Assembly (NCBI RefSeq): GCF_019599145.1
Contig: NZ_CP080647.1
Span: 5,766,001 to 5,830,000 of the forward strand
Length of the DNA: 64,000 nucleotides
Source of the DNA: Streptomyces akebiae
GTDB lineage: Bacteria > Actinomycetota > Actinomycetes > Streptomycetales > Streptomycetaceae
Reading direction: 5' to 3'
Shown here: positions 31,812 through 39,406 of the stretch, one piece after another
Layout: each line of letters opens with the position of its first letter
How positions within the stretch are numbered: the first letter of the stretch is position 1
Program-made: the position numbers and the translations under genes
Notes under the pieces: generated by a model
What the model was told of the DNA's origin: nothing
Seen by the model: the letters and a program-made list of their open reading frames with translations, nothing else
Databases searched by the model: none

Positions 31812-32801
31812 TCAGACGTGCATCAGTTCCAGCGCCTGCTTCAGGTTGTGCTCGGCGATGCCCGCCATGAACGCCCGGTCGGGGAAGTCCCCGTCGAGCA
31901 GCCGCAACGGCCCCGCCGTCAGCGAGAGCCGCTGCGCGAGCATGTAGAGCGCGAGCCGGTCCTCGTCCAATCCGTCCACCGCCAGGGGCCGGTAGGCGTC
32001 GTGCAGGCGGATCCGTAGAAACACGTGCTCCCACTCGACGTCGAAGTACATCGAGCCCTCGATGTCGATCGCCACGGGGTTCCCGTCCCCGTCCACCAGC
32101 ACGTGGTCGGGCCCCAGTTCGCCGTGCACGACCGCGTACGCCGTGCGTGGCCGCACGGCCGCCGCCAGGCCCAGCAGCCGCTCCTCCAGCCGGTCGCGGG
32201 CGTCCGCGATCCGTGGATCGCGGGCGGCTGCCTCGGCGAGGTCCCGCAGCGCGCGGTCGAGCACCACTCCCTCGCACGACGTACCGCGTGAGGATCCGCC
32301 CGCGTCGACCACGGCGACCTTGCCGTACGCCGGTGCCCGGTGCAGCCGCATCGCCTCCAGCGACTCCGCGAGCCGTTCCATGACCGGAGCGGCCGCCCGC
32401 CGGTCGCGCGCGAGCAGCTCCTCCAGGCTCTCGCCCTGAAGGTCCTCGACGATCGCGAGGTCGGCCGGGCAGTGGGCGCCGTCGCGGTCGACGAGGCGGA
32501 TCGCCGGGACGCGAACGCCGAGCGCGTCCAGCCGCGCGTGCGCCGCCTCGAACAGATCGAGCCCGAGGCCGGGCGAGAACGGGTCGGTGAGGTCGTCGTC
32601 CCCGTCGGCCGCCGGCCAGTAGTTCTCGGCGTCGTCCCACAGGTAGGCGATCGCCGTCGTCGCGTCGTCCATCACCAGGCGGTACACGCCCTTCTTGCTG
32701 CCGCCCGCGACCCGCTCGACCGCCTCCAGCCGCCGTCCGCCGCCCAGCGCGGCCCGCGCCGCACCCGCCAACTGCTCCCGTGCCACTGATCTGGAAGCCA
32801 C
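31812..32801 (-). CDS. Aminoglycoside-phosphotransferase-like kinase (APH fold)
   Basis: 329 residues. Kinase features: N-lobe KKGVYRLVMDDATTAIAYLW, then the catalytic loop VVHGELGPDHVLVDGDGNPV and the metal site AIDIEGSMYFDVEWEHVFLR. The canonical HGD of the Brenner motif is HGE, and the Asn expected five residues on is His, so it is an unusual subfamily whose catalysis may differ. APH-fold proteins phosphorylate antibiotics or small metabolites; this one has no diagnostic context. It stands 78 bases upstream of nothing else on its strand, so probably a single gene. Confidence 0.8.
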   Translation of the reverse strand: MASRSVAREQLAGAARAALGGGRRLEAVERVAGGSKKGVYRLVMDDATTAIAYLWDDAENYWPAADGDDDLTDPFSPGLGLDLFEAAHARLDALGVRVPAIRLVDRDGAHCPADLAIVEDLQGESLEELLARDRRAAAPVMERLAESLEAMRLHRAPAYGKVAVVDAGGSSRGTSCEGVVLDRALRDLAEAAARDPRIADARDRLEERLLGLAAAVRPRTAYAVVHGELGPDHVLVDGDGNPVAIDIEGSMYFDVEWEHVFLRIRLHDAYRPLAVDGLDEDRLALYMLAQRLSLTAGPLRLLDGDFPDRAFMAGIAEHNLKQALELMHV

Positions 32802-32879
32802 GTTCCGAACCGCCTCTCCGCCCCGACAATCCGTCCGGCGATCAGTTGAACACGGGAGCCCGTCAGTACGCGGAGGATG

Positions 32880-33068
32880 TCAGTCGCGACGTCGGCGTTC
32901 CTTCAGCGAGCGCAACAGGGCGCCGAAGGCGGTGGGGGCGGCGTCGAGTACGGCTTGGGTGGGGTCGGCGGATTCGGTGAGGCGGATGGTGGTGGGGTCG
33001 GCGGATATGTGGACGCAGGCGTCCCCCTCTTGGCAGTAGGACGACTTCTGCCAGTGATGCGTGCTCAT
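32880..33068 (-). CDS. DUF397 small protein (WhiJ-locus partner)
   Basis: 62 residues from ATG 33068 with GAGGAG upstream. DUF397 features are HHWQKSSYCQEGDACVHIS near the N-terminus, then PTTIRLTESADPTQAVLDAA and a helical end. In Streptomyces such proteins are encoded with DUF5753 helix-turn-helix regulators and antagonise or modify them in the WhiJ-type developmental systems. The regulator gene ends only 8 bases upstream, so the two share a transcript. Confidence 0.92.
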   Translation of the reverse strand: MSTHHWQKSSYCQEGDACVHISADPTTIRLTESADPTQAVLDAAPTAFGALLRSLKERRRRD

Positions 33069-33076
33069 GGGGCTCC

Positions 33077-33928
33077 TCAGAGGCTTTGGGCGATGGAGTG
33101 GATCAGGTCGCGTGACTTCTCGGGGCTCAGGGCGGTGGCTTCCACGATGTCGAGGAGGCGCCGGTACTTCTCCAGGAGTGCTTCGGCGTCGAGCATCACA
33201 GGGCCGTGGAACTGGTCGAGTTGGGCCGTGTCCAGTTGAGGGACCTGGCCTTCCAGGTAGTTGATGGACTGTCCCGAACCCGGGAACGCGCCCACCTCGA
33301 AGGGGAGCACGCGGACCGTGATGTGCTCCCGCTCGCTCATGTCGATCAGGTGCCGAAGCTGGGCGTCGGCCACGGTGCGCCCGCCGACGCACATCCGTAG
33401 GGCCGCCTCGTGGACGACGGTTCGGTACGGGGTGGCGAACGGCCCGTAGAGCACGCCCTGCCGCTTCACCCGGTGCGAGACGCGATGCTCGACCTCGGGC
33501 GGAGTGGGCGGGGGGATCACATGGCGGAAGATCTCGCGTGCGTGATCGGCGGTCTGCAACAGGCCGGGCATGTGCGAGGTGTACGCGGTCCGGATGGCGG
33601 TGGCGTGATGTTCCAGCTCGGCGAGGTCGAGCAAACCTGAGGGCAGTACGTCGCGGTAGGACTCCCACCACCCGAATGTCTTGTCGGTCGCCATGCTCAC
33701 CAGGGCCTCGACGAAAGCCTGGTCGGCGCAGGAGTACATGCGGGCCATCGCCCTGATGCGCTCGGGACTTACGCCGAACCGGGCCGATTCCACATTGCTG
33801 AGCTGCCCCTGGCTGGTTCCGAGAGCCCGAGCCGCTTCGGTCGCCGTCATGCCCGCACGGTCGCGCAGTTTGCGCAGCTCTACGGCCAGCCGTAGTCGCC
33901 TGGCGGTCATGGGGGGCCGTGCGGGCAT
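33077..33928 (-). CDS. Helix-turn-helix regulator with DUF5753 (WhiJ-like)
   Basis: 283 residues from ATG 33928, chosen for AGGAGG seven bases upstream. N-terminal XRE helix-turn-helix (AARALGTSQGQLSNVESARF), then the DUF5753 ligand/partner domain (YTSHMPGLLQTADHAREIF; REHITVRVLPFEVGAFPG). It probably represses the divergent anti-sigma-like gene and its own operon through the palindrome at 34007-34021, with the DUF397 protein as antagonist. The triad of HTH, DUF397 and ATP-binding protein is the WhiJ/abaA-type arrangement linked to differentiation. Confidence 0.93.
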   Translation of the reverse strand: MPARPPMTARRLRLAVELRKLRDRAGMTATEAARALGTSQGQLSNVESARFGVSPERIRAMARMYSCADQAFVEALVSMATDKTFGWWESYRDVLPSGLLDLAELEHHATAIRTAYTSHMPGLLQTADHAREIFRHVIPPPTPPEVEHRVSHRVKRQGVLYGPFATPYRTVVHEAALRMCVGGRTVADAQLRHLIDMSEREHITVRVLPFEVGAFPGSGQSINYLEGQVPQLDTAQLDQFHGPVMLDAEALLEKYRRLLDIVEATALSPEKSRDLIHSIAQSL

Positions 33929-34006
33929 GTGAACTCCTCCTGGACGTCTGTTCAGTTGGTGGGTCACTCGGACGAGCGGATATCGAGAGAAGTCATTCGT
34001 TGTCCC

Positions 34007-34021
34007 GCAAATTCAATTTGC
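34007..34021. promoter_or_regulatory. 15-bp palindrome between WhiJ-like operon and anti-sigma-like gene
   Basis: GCAAATTCAATTTGC is a perfect palindrome around a central C in an AT-rich patch unlike its GC-rich surroundings, 79 bp before the regulator's start. It is a candidate operator for the HTH protein or a promoter core for the divergent genes. Confidence 0.6.
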
Positions 34022-34162
34022 TCGTGCCCTATCTTCGATCTCAGGCGCCCCACCCAGAAGTGCCCCGCTCGACGGAGCGGCGACGGCCACTGGGTACTGC
34101 TCGACCCCGACTTCGACTGCTCAACGACACGATCCAACTCCCCTCAGTGACCGGAGACTTCC

Positions 34163-34597
34163 ATGGCCACCGTATCGCCGTCGCTCGACTACACCCTGCG
34201 CCTTCCCCGCGACCCGCGCTCCCCCGGAGTGGGGCGTGCCACCCTGCGGGCCGTGCTGGCGGCGCATGACCTGGCGGAACTCGGCCCGGTGGCCGAGCTG
34301 TTGGCCACGGAGCTGCTGACGAACGCCCATCAGCACACCACGGCGGAGTACGCGCTGAGGGTGGTGGGGATCGGCGGGCGGCTGCGGGTGGGGGTGTGGG
34401 ACCGGGACCGGCGGGTGCCGCCCGGGTTCGAAGCGGAGCACGAACGTGTCGATGTCCACGCCGACGCGGAACGCGGCCGGGGGCTCTGTCTCGTACGGGC
34501 CTGCTCCGAGGATCGGGGCGTGTCCGTGCTGCGCGACCTCGGCGTCTCGCGGGGCGGGAAGTTGTTGTGGGTCGACTGCGGCGCCGTAGAGGGGTGA
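34163..34597 (+). CDS. Anti-sigma-factor-like ATP-binding protein (HATPase_c_2)
   Basis: 144 residues; ATG 34163 is preceded by GGAG. The GHKL fold is shown by the N box (LATELLTNAHQHTTAEYAL) and the G boxes (LRVGVWDRDRRVPPGF and GRGLCLVRACSEDRGV). Such proteins are SpoIIAB/RsbW-like kinases that bind sigma factors or anti-anti-sigma proteins. In the WhiJ-like loci they are encoded divergently from the HTH gene, as here. The target sigma factor is not in the window. Confidence 0.88.
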   Translation: MATVSPSLDYTLRLPRDPRSPGVGRATLRAVLAAHDLAELGPVAELLATELLTNAHQHTTAEYALRVVGIGGRLRVGVWDRDRRVPPGFEAEHERVDVHADAERGRGLCLVRACSEDRGVSVLRDLGVSRGGKLLWVDCGAVEG

Positions 34598-34699
34598 AGC
34601 AACCGTTTCGGGCGTGCGGCGGTCTTACCCGGCGCCGCGGATCGGAGGGTCGGCCTCCGCCCGACTCGTACCGGCGACCGACCGGAAAGGGCGCACTCC

Positions 34700-34963
34700 A
34701 TGAAACCCGATCCCGATCCCGATCTCTGCCTGGCCGTTCCGGAGGGCTTCGACGACACGGACGCCGAGTCCCAGGTGCATCCCATGGCGAGGAAGCTGTT
34801 TCCCGCAGCGACCGCCGCGGACGCCTTCAGGAAGGCCCAGGAGTGGGTGAAGGAGCACGACGTCTTCCTGGTGGACGTGTCATGGGACTTCGCGCACGAC
34901 GAGGACGAGCCCTACACGCTGAGCATCTACTTCACGTTCGAGCTGGCGCCCGAGGACACCTGA
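34700..34963 (+). CDS. Small acidic hypothetical protein
   Basis: 87 residues from ATG 34700 with AAAGGG upstream. Features: an acidic start (MKPDPDPDLCLAVPEGFDDT), a helical middle (AADAFRKAQEWVKEHDVFLV) and a beta-rich acidic end (YTLSIYFTFELAPEDT). It could be a small cytosolic partner protein, but I recognise no family. It follows the anti-sigma-like gene by 102 bases on the same strand and might belong to that locus. Confidence 0.65.
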   Translation: MKPDPDPDLCLAVPEGFDDTDAESQVHPMARKLFPAATAADAFRKAQEWVKEHDVFLVDVSWDFAHDEDEPYTLSIYFTFELAPEDT

Positions 34964-35103
34964 CAGGGCCAAAACCGCCGCGCCAATACTTCAGTCCGGT
35001 TTCGCGATCTCGCGTCAGGCCCGGCTGCGCAACGTAGCCGAAAGGTGTGGCCTGAGTGGGATATTCACTGGCGAAACGGTCGCTCGTTTGCCAGGTTTGA
35101 GCC

Positions 35104-35961
35104 ATGGATGCCCAGCTCAATGACGTGCCGAGCCATCCCTGGCTGGGTGCCCCGATCGATGCCCGCCCCCTGTTCGCCCCGGAGCAGGCCACGCTGATGA
35201 CCACGCTGCGTGGCCTGGCGCCCGCCGACTGGGCCAAGGAGGCGCTGCCGGGCTGGACCGTGCGAGATCTTGCCGCCCACGTCCTGGGAGACTTCTACGG
35301 CCGGCTTGCCCGCGACCGCGACGGTCACCAGGAAGGCCCCACCTTCGCGCCGGGTGAGACTCTGGAGGCGTTCATCCACCGCATCAACCAGGAATGGGTC
35401 GACGCCCAGCGCCGGGTGAGCCCGGTCTCCCTCACCGACACCCTCGACCTGATCGGCGGTCAGGTCGTCCGGTTCTTCGAGGCCACCGCCCCCGACGCCC
35501 CATCCTTGGGAGTGTCATGGGCCGGCGTCGATCCGGCGCCGATGTGGCTGGACAGCGCCCGCGACTTCACCGAGTTCTGGACCCATCGTCAGCAGATTCG
35601 CCACGCCATCGGCCGGGGCACCGATCCCGATCCTCGCCTGCTGTCCGTGGTCCTGGACACCTTCATGCGAGCCCTGCCCCACACCCTGCGCGAGGTCGCC
35701 GCGCCGGTCGGTACTCAGGTCCAGGTGCGGATCGACGGCCCGGCCGGTGGCACGTGGACGGCGACAGCCACCGGGGACGTCTGGTCGCTCGCCGAGCCGG
35801 ACACCGAACGTCCCGCCGCGCTCATCGGCCTGGACTCGGAGACCGCATGGCGCCTGTGCACCCGCGGTATCCAGCCGGACACCGCCCTGGCCCGCGCCCG
35901 TATCGATGGCGACCGCGAACTGGCCGAAGCAGCCTGCCAGATCGTGTCGATCGTCTACTGA
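35104..35961 (+). CDS. Mycothiol-dependent maleylpyruvate isomerase-like protein (DinB fold)
   Basis: 285 residues. The N-terminal four-helix DinB/MDMPI bundle carries the expected His residues: LPGWTVRDLAAHVLGDFYG (first metal His) and FTEFWTHRQQIRHAIG (the second and third). The C-terminal half (GGTWTATATGDVWSL ... ALIGLDSETAWRLCTRGIQP) is the SCP2-like domain of the TIGR03083 family. These enzymes use mycothiol, the thiol of actinobacteria, in isomerisations or detoxification. Substrate unknown. It is a single gene by spacing. Confidence 0.87.
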   Translation: MDAQLNDVPSHPWLGAPIDARPLFAPEQATLMTTLRGLAPADWAKEALPGWTVRDLAAHVLGDFYGRLARDRDGHQEGPTFAPGETLEAFIHRINQEWVDAQRRVSPVSLTDTLDLIGGQVVRFFEATAPDAPSLGVSWAGVDPAPMWLDSARDFTEFWTHRQQIRHAIGRGTDPDPRLLSVVLDTFMRALPHTLREVAAPVGTQVQVRIDGPAGGTWTATATGDVWSLAEPDTERPAALIGLDSETAWRLCTRGIQPDTALARARIDGDRELAEAACQIVSIVY

Positions 35962-35991
35962 CACCAGTGGATCGGCGCGCCGAGGCGGACA

Positions 35992-36045
35992 CGTCACCGA
36001 CGGCCATCACGTCACCGACGGCCATCACGCCACCGACGGCCATCA
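35992..36045. repeat. Three 18-bp tandem repeats
   Basis: The unit CGTCACCGACGGCCATCA is repeated three times (35992-36009, 36010-36027, 36028-36045, the last with one base changed) in the 118-base gap between two genes. The repeat is in frame with nothing and may modulate transcription or RNA folding. Confidence 0.85.
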
Positions 36046-36079
36046 CGCCCGGTGACATCGGTGGCCAGTTGTCTCCCCC

Positions 36080-36844
36080 GTGCTGACCTCTTCGGGTTGG
36101 GTCCGTGTCCTGCGCCTGCGCGACACTGGTCGAGTGATCGTCGAACGCGCGTATGCCCACCTCTCCTCGCACGACGAGGACGCCTGGCCCTGGTCGGTGC
36201 CCTGCGTCCGGCAGTTGCTCGACGAAGGGCTGCGGTTCACCGCGCCGGTGACCTTTCTGGTCGGTGAGAACGGCTCGGGGAAGTCGACCCTGGTCGAGGC
36301 GTTGGCCGAGGGGTTCGGCCTGGACTCCTACGGCGGTTCCCACGACTGGCGCTACGCCTCCCCGCGTGGCAAGTCGGCGCTCGGCGAGCGGATGAGGTTC
36401 GACGCGGCCCCGCGCGGGCGCCGTATGGCCACCAGCTGGTCGGCCCGCAAGGGCTTCTTCCTGCGGGCCGAGACCGCGCTGGACGCCCTGGGCAGGGAGG
36501 GACTGTCGCCGGACTCGGTCAGCCATGGCGAGGGCTTCCTCGCGGCATTCCGCGGTAAGTTCCTGCACCCCGGGCTCTATGTTCTCGACGAGCCGGAGGC
36601 CGCGCTCTCCTTCTCCTCGTGCCTCGAACTGATCGGGCACATCGACCGGTTGGCCAAGGAGGGCGGCCAGGTCATCTGTGCCACGCACTCACCCTTGCTG
36701 ACCGCCCTGCCGGGCGCGGACATCGTCGAGGTCGGCGAGCACGGCATGCGGAGGGTCGCCTGGCGGGAGCTCGGCGTCGTGGATCACTGGCGCCGCTATC
36801 TCGCCGACCCGCACGCCTATCTGCGGCACATCGTCGAACCGTAG
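36080..36844 (+). CDS. AAA-type ATPase (ABC-like, RecF/SMC-type head)
   Basis: 254 residues if the GTG at 36080 is used; the start is uncertain (GTG 36134 is another possibility). Walker A is FLVGENGSGKSTLVEALAEG near residue 62, the signature-like segment is SHGEGFLAAFRGKF, Walker B is GLYVLDEPEAALSFSS, and the H motif is QVICATHSPLLTALPGA. These are the compact single-domain ATPases related to SMC/ABC proteins that act in DNA repair or defence, or with unknown partners. No adjacent nuclease or partner gene is seen. A tandem repeat precedes it. Confidence 0.87.
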   Translation: MLTSSGWVRVLRLRDTGRVIVERAYAHLSSHDEDAWPWSVPCVRQLLDEGLRFTAPVTFLVGENGSGKSTLVEALAEGFGLDSYGGSHDWRYASPRGKSALGERMRFDAAPRGRRMATSWSARKGFFLRAETALDALGREGLSPDSVSHGEGFLAAFRGKFLHPGLYVLDEPEAALSFSSCLELIGHIDRLAKEGGQVICATHSPLLTALPGADIVEVGEHGMRRVAWRELGVVDHWRRYLADPHAYLRHIVEP

Positions 36845-36967
36845 GGGCGGTCCCCCTCGACTGTTCGCCCGGGCAAGGTACCGGTCAGGGCGGACCCGGC
36901 CGGAGCCCTTGCCGGTCGATGCCTCTGGGGCGGCCGGCCGCGCCCGCTGCCGGCCGCCGGACGGACC

Positions 36968-37363
36968 CTAGCCGCGCAGATCCACCCGTACCGTCAGCAG
37001 GTGCGAGCCCAGGACGCGTACCGCCGCGCTGTTGGCACGGGGCAGGGTGCGCAGGCGGGCGATCGGGTCGTCGTCGGGGAGGAGGTGGGCCGTGCCCTCG
37101 TGCCAGCGGCCCCGGATGCGGACGCGGACCGAGGGGTCGGCCTTGATGTTGCGGATGTAGTGGGACTTCTCGCCGTACTCGGAGACGAGCCAGAACGTGT
37201 CGCCGACACGGCGGCCGCCGATGGGGGTGCGGCGGGGGAGGCCGGAGGTGCGGCCGGTGGTCTCCAGGACGGTCTGGAGCGGCACCCTGCGCAGGAGCGG
37301 GTTGGCGACGTGGCGCTGGAAGGCCGTCACGACGCGCTGTTTGCGATCGGTTTCGCGGGACAT
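36968..37363 (-). CDS. Deazaflavin (F420)-dependent nitroreductase-like protein
   Basis: 131 residues of the Ddn/DUF385 family: ETTGRTSGLPRRTPIGGRRV (the F420 phosphate-contact strand) and VSEYGEKSHYIRNIKADPSV (the flavin-edge segment) are characteristic. Members use F420H2 to reduce quinones, nitro compounds or mycotoxin-like substrates. With fbiC elsewhere in the window, an F420 role is plausible. Convergent with the ATPase gene; divergent from the EEP-family gene at 37438. Confidence 0.87.
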   Translation of the reverse strand: MSRETDRKQRVVTAFQRHVANPLLRRVPLQTVLETTGRTSGLPRRTPIGGRRVGDTFWLVSEYGEKSHYIRNIKADPSVRVRIRGRWHEGTAHLLPDDDPIARLRTLPRANSAAVRVLGSHLLTVRVDLRG

Positions 37364-37437
37364 CGGCGTGGTTCTCCTCGGGGCGTGGGAGGTACGGAGT
37401 ACAGGATCGGGTGCGGGGCGAAGGCGGTGGATGGTCG

Positions 37438-38367
37438 GTGCGGGTCGTGACGTGGAACCTGTGGTGGCGGTTCGGGCCGTGGCAGGAGCGGCAGAAGGCG
37501 ATCCTCGCCGTGCTGCGTGAACTGCGGCCCGACGTGGTCGGGTTGCAGGAGGTCTGGGAGCAGGAGGGAGGGGGAGAGGGAGAGGCGAGCGGCACGAACC
37601 GGGAGAACCTGGCCGGTTGGCTCGCCCGGGAACTCGGCATGCACTGGACCTGGGGCGAGTACGGCGACCCCGAGCGCTGGCAGCGGCGGATCGGGGACCC
37701 GGGTGTCCGGATCGGTGTCGCCGTGCTCAGCCGGTGGCCCGTGCTGGAGCGGCACGCCATCGGGCTGCCGACGGCGGAGGGCGGCAGCGGGCGCGGCGCG
37801 CTCTACGCCCTCCTCGACGCGCCCGGCGCACCCGTCCCCTTCTTCACCGCCCACCTCAGCTCCGAGACCGCCGCATCCGCGCAGCGCTGCCGCCAGGTCA
37901 CCGCGCTGTCCGAGTTCGTGGCCCGGCACCGGGGCGGCGACACCGGCCACCCGCCCGTGATCACCGGCGACTTCAACGCCTGGCCCGACTCCGACGAGAT
38001 CCGGCTGTTCGGCGGTTACAAGACCGCGCCCGCCGTGCCCGGCCAGTGCTTCTTCGACGTCTGGGAGTACGCCGAGCCGGGCGCCCCGTCGGCCACCTGG
38101 GACCTCGCCAACCCGTACGTCGCCGGGTCGTACGGGCCGAGCGTACGGGTCGACTACATCCATGTCGGACCGCCGGGGCCCGGTGGACTCGGCCACGTAC
38201 GCGCCGTACGGAGGGCGGGCGACGGCCCCGTCGACGGCGTATGGCCCTCCGACCACGCGGCCGTCGTGGCCGACCTGGCGGACGACGGCGCGACAAGGAC
38301 CCCGCCCGGGGCCGGGGCCGGGGCCGGAGTCGGGGCCGGGACCGGCGGTGGGGCCGGGTCGCACTGA
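37438..38367 (+). CDS. Endonuclease/exonuclease/phosphatase family protein
   Basis: 309 residues from GTG 37438, which gives the family N-terminus MRVVTWNLWWRFGPW; GTG 37411 is the alternative. EEP motifs: NLWW, VVGLQEVW (metal Glu), FFTAHLSSE, VITGDFNAWPDSDE and GVWPSDHAAVVAD. The order supports a metal-dependent phosphodiesterase acting on nucleic acids, phospholipids or inositol phosphates. No signal peptide is visible. The last 30 residues (PPGAGAGAGVGAGTGGGAG) are a Gly/Ala tail coded by GGGGCC repeats, probably slippage-derived. Confidence 0.86.
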   Translation: MRVVTWNLWWRFGPWQERQKAILAVLRELRPDVVGLQEVWEQEGGGEGEASGTNRENLAGWLARELGMHWTWGEYGDPERWQRRIGDPGVRIGVAVLSRWPVLERHAIGLPTAEGGSGRGALYALLDAPGAPVPFFTAHLSSETAASAQRCRQVTALSEFVARHRGGDTGHPPVITGDFNAWPDSDEIRLFGGYKTAPAVPGQCFFDVWEYAEPGAPSATWDLANPYVAGSYGPSVRVDYIHVGPPGPGGLGHVRAVRRAGDGPVDGVWPSDHAAVVADLADDGATRTPPGAGAGAGVGAGTGGGAGSH

Positions 38368-38411
38368 AACCCCCGGCCCTGGCCCCGGCCCCGCCGCCCG
38401 ACGTGCTACGG

Positions 38412-39242
38412 CTACGGCTTCCGGCCCACCCCGCCGTGCTGTCCGATCGGCTTCGGCTCGCCCGTCGTCGTGTCGTCCGGGTGCCACAGGGGTACGGAGA
38501 CGACGCCCGGGGGGAGCAGGTCGAGTCCGTCGAAGTAGCCGGTGATCTGGTCGATCGGGCGGAGGAAGTACGGGACGGCGCCCGTCTCGTTGTACGCGTC
38601 CTGGGCGCGCTCGTAGTCGGGATCGGTGCCCCGGGAACCCTCGTTGATGTTGAGGTAGCTGCCCGAGGGGAGGCCGGCGAGCAGACGGCGCACGATGTCA
38701 CGGGCCTCCTCGTAATCGGAGACGTGACCCAGGATGCCGCTGAGGATCAGCGCCGTCGGCCGGGACAGGTCCAGCGTCTCGGCGGCGGCCGCCAGGATGC
38801 GGTCCGTGTCGTAGAGGCTCGCGTCGACGTACGCGGTGGCGCCCTCGGGGGCGGAGTAGAGCAGTGCGCGGGCGTGCGCGAGGACCATCGGGTCGTTGTC
38901 GACGTAGACGATCCGCGCCTCCGGCGCGCTGCGCTGGGCGACCTGGTGGGTGTTGTCGGCCGTGGGCAGCCCGGTGCCGACGTCCAGGAACTGCCGGACG
39001 CCCTCCACCTCCACCAGGTGCCGGATGCTGCGCCGCAGGTACGCGCGGCTGCTGCGGGCGATGGTCACGATGCCGGGGAAGGCGCCGGCGTACGCGTCGC
39101 CGGCCGCCTCGTCCACCGGGTAGTTGTCCTTGCCGCCCAGCCAGTAGTTCCAGATGCGGGCGGAGGCGGGCACCGAGGTGTCGACCTTCTCCTTCGCCGC
39201 AGGAGCCACCGCCGGGTCGGGCGTTGTCGCGTGATCGGTCAT
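38412..39242 (-). CDS. DUF574 SAM-dependent methyltransferase-like protein
   Basis: 276 residues from ATG 39242, preceded by GGAGGAGA. Actinobacteria-specific DUF574 features: PASARIWNYWLGGKDNYPVD near the start, FLDVGTGLPTADNTHQVAQ (SAM-binding loop), RIVYVDNDPMVLAHARALL and YDTDRILAAAAETLDLSRP. The family is predicted to be a Rossmann methyltransferase but few members are characterised. Streptomyces carry many paralogues. The neighbouring EEP-family gene is convergent. Confidence 0.9.
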   Translation of the reverse strand: MTDHATTPDPAVAPAAKEKVDTSVPASARIWNYWLGGKDNYPVDEAAGDAYAGAFPGIVTIARSSRAYLRRSIRHLVEVEGVRQFLDVGTGLPTADNTHQVAQRSAPEARIVYVDNDPMVLAHARALLYSAPEGATAYVDASLYDTDRILAAAAETLDLSRPTALILSGILGHVSDYEEARDIVRRLLAGLPSGSYLNINEGSRGTDPDYERAQDAYNETGAVPYFLRPIDQITGYFDGLDLLPPGVVSVPLWHPDDTTTGEPKPIGQHGGVGRKP

Positions 39243-39354
39243 GGGCGCCGTCTCCTCCGCCGTGCGGGTGCGTCGGCACAGAGACAGACGCACGTGTTGT
39301 GTCGAGCCAAACCTAAAGCCCAACACGAGTATTTCGTACGAGGGTTCCCCCTAC

Positions 39355-39376
39355 CTAGTGCCTGTCGCGGCACTAG
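39355..39376 (-). terminator. Hairpin downstream of the PHP-domain gene
   Basis: CTAGTGCC (39355-39362) pairs with GGCACTAG (39369-39376) around six bases. Next to it, AGGGCCCTGG occurs twice in direct order. It lies in the gap after the PHP gene stop at 39407. Confidence 0.6.
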
Positions 39377-39406
39377 GGCCCTGGCCTAGGGCCCTGGCCC
39401 GAACCG

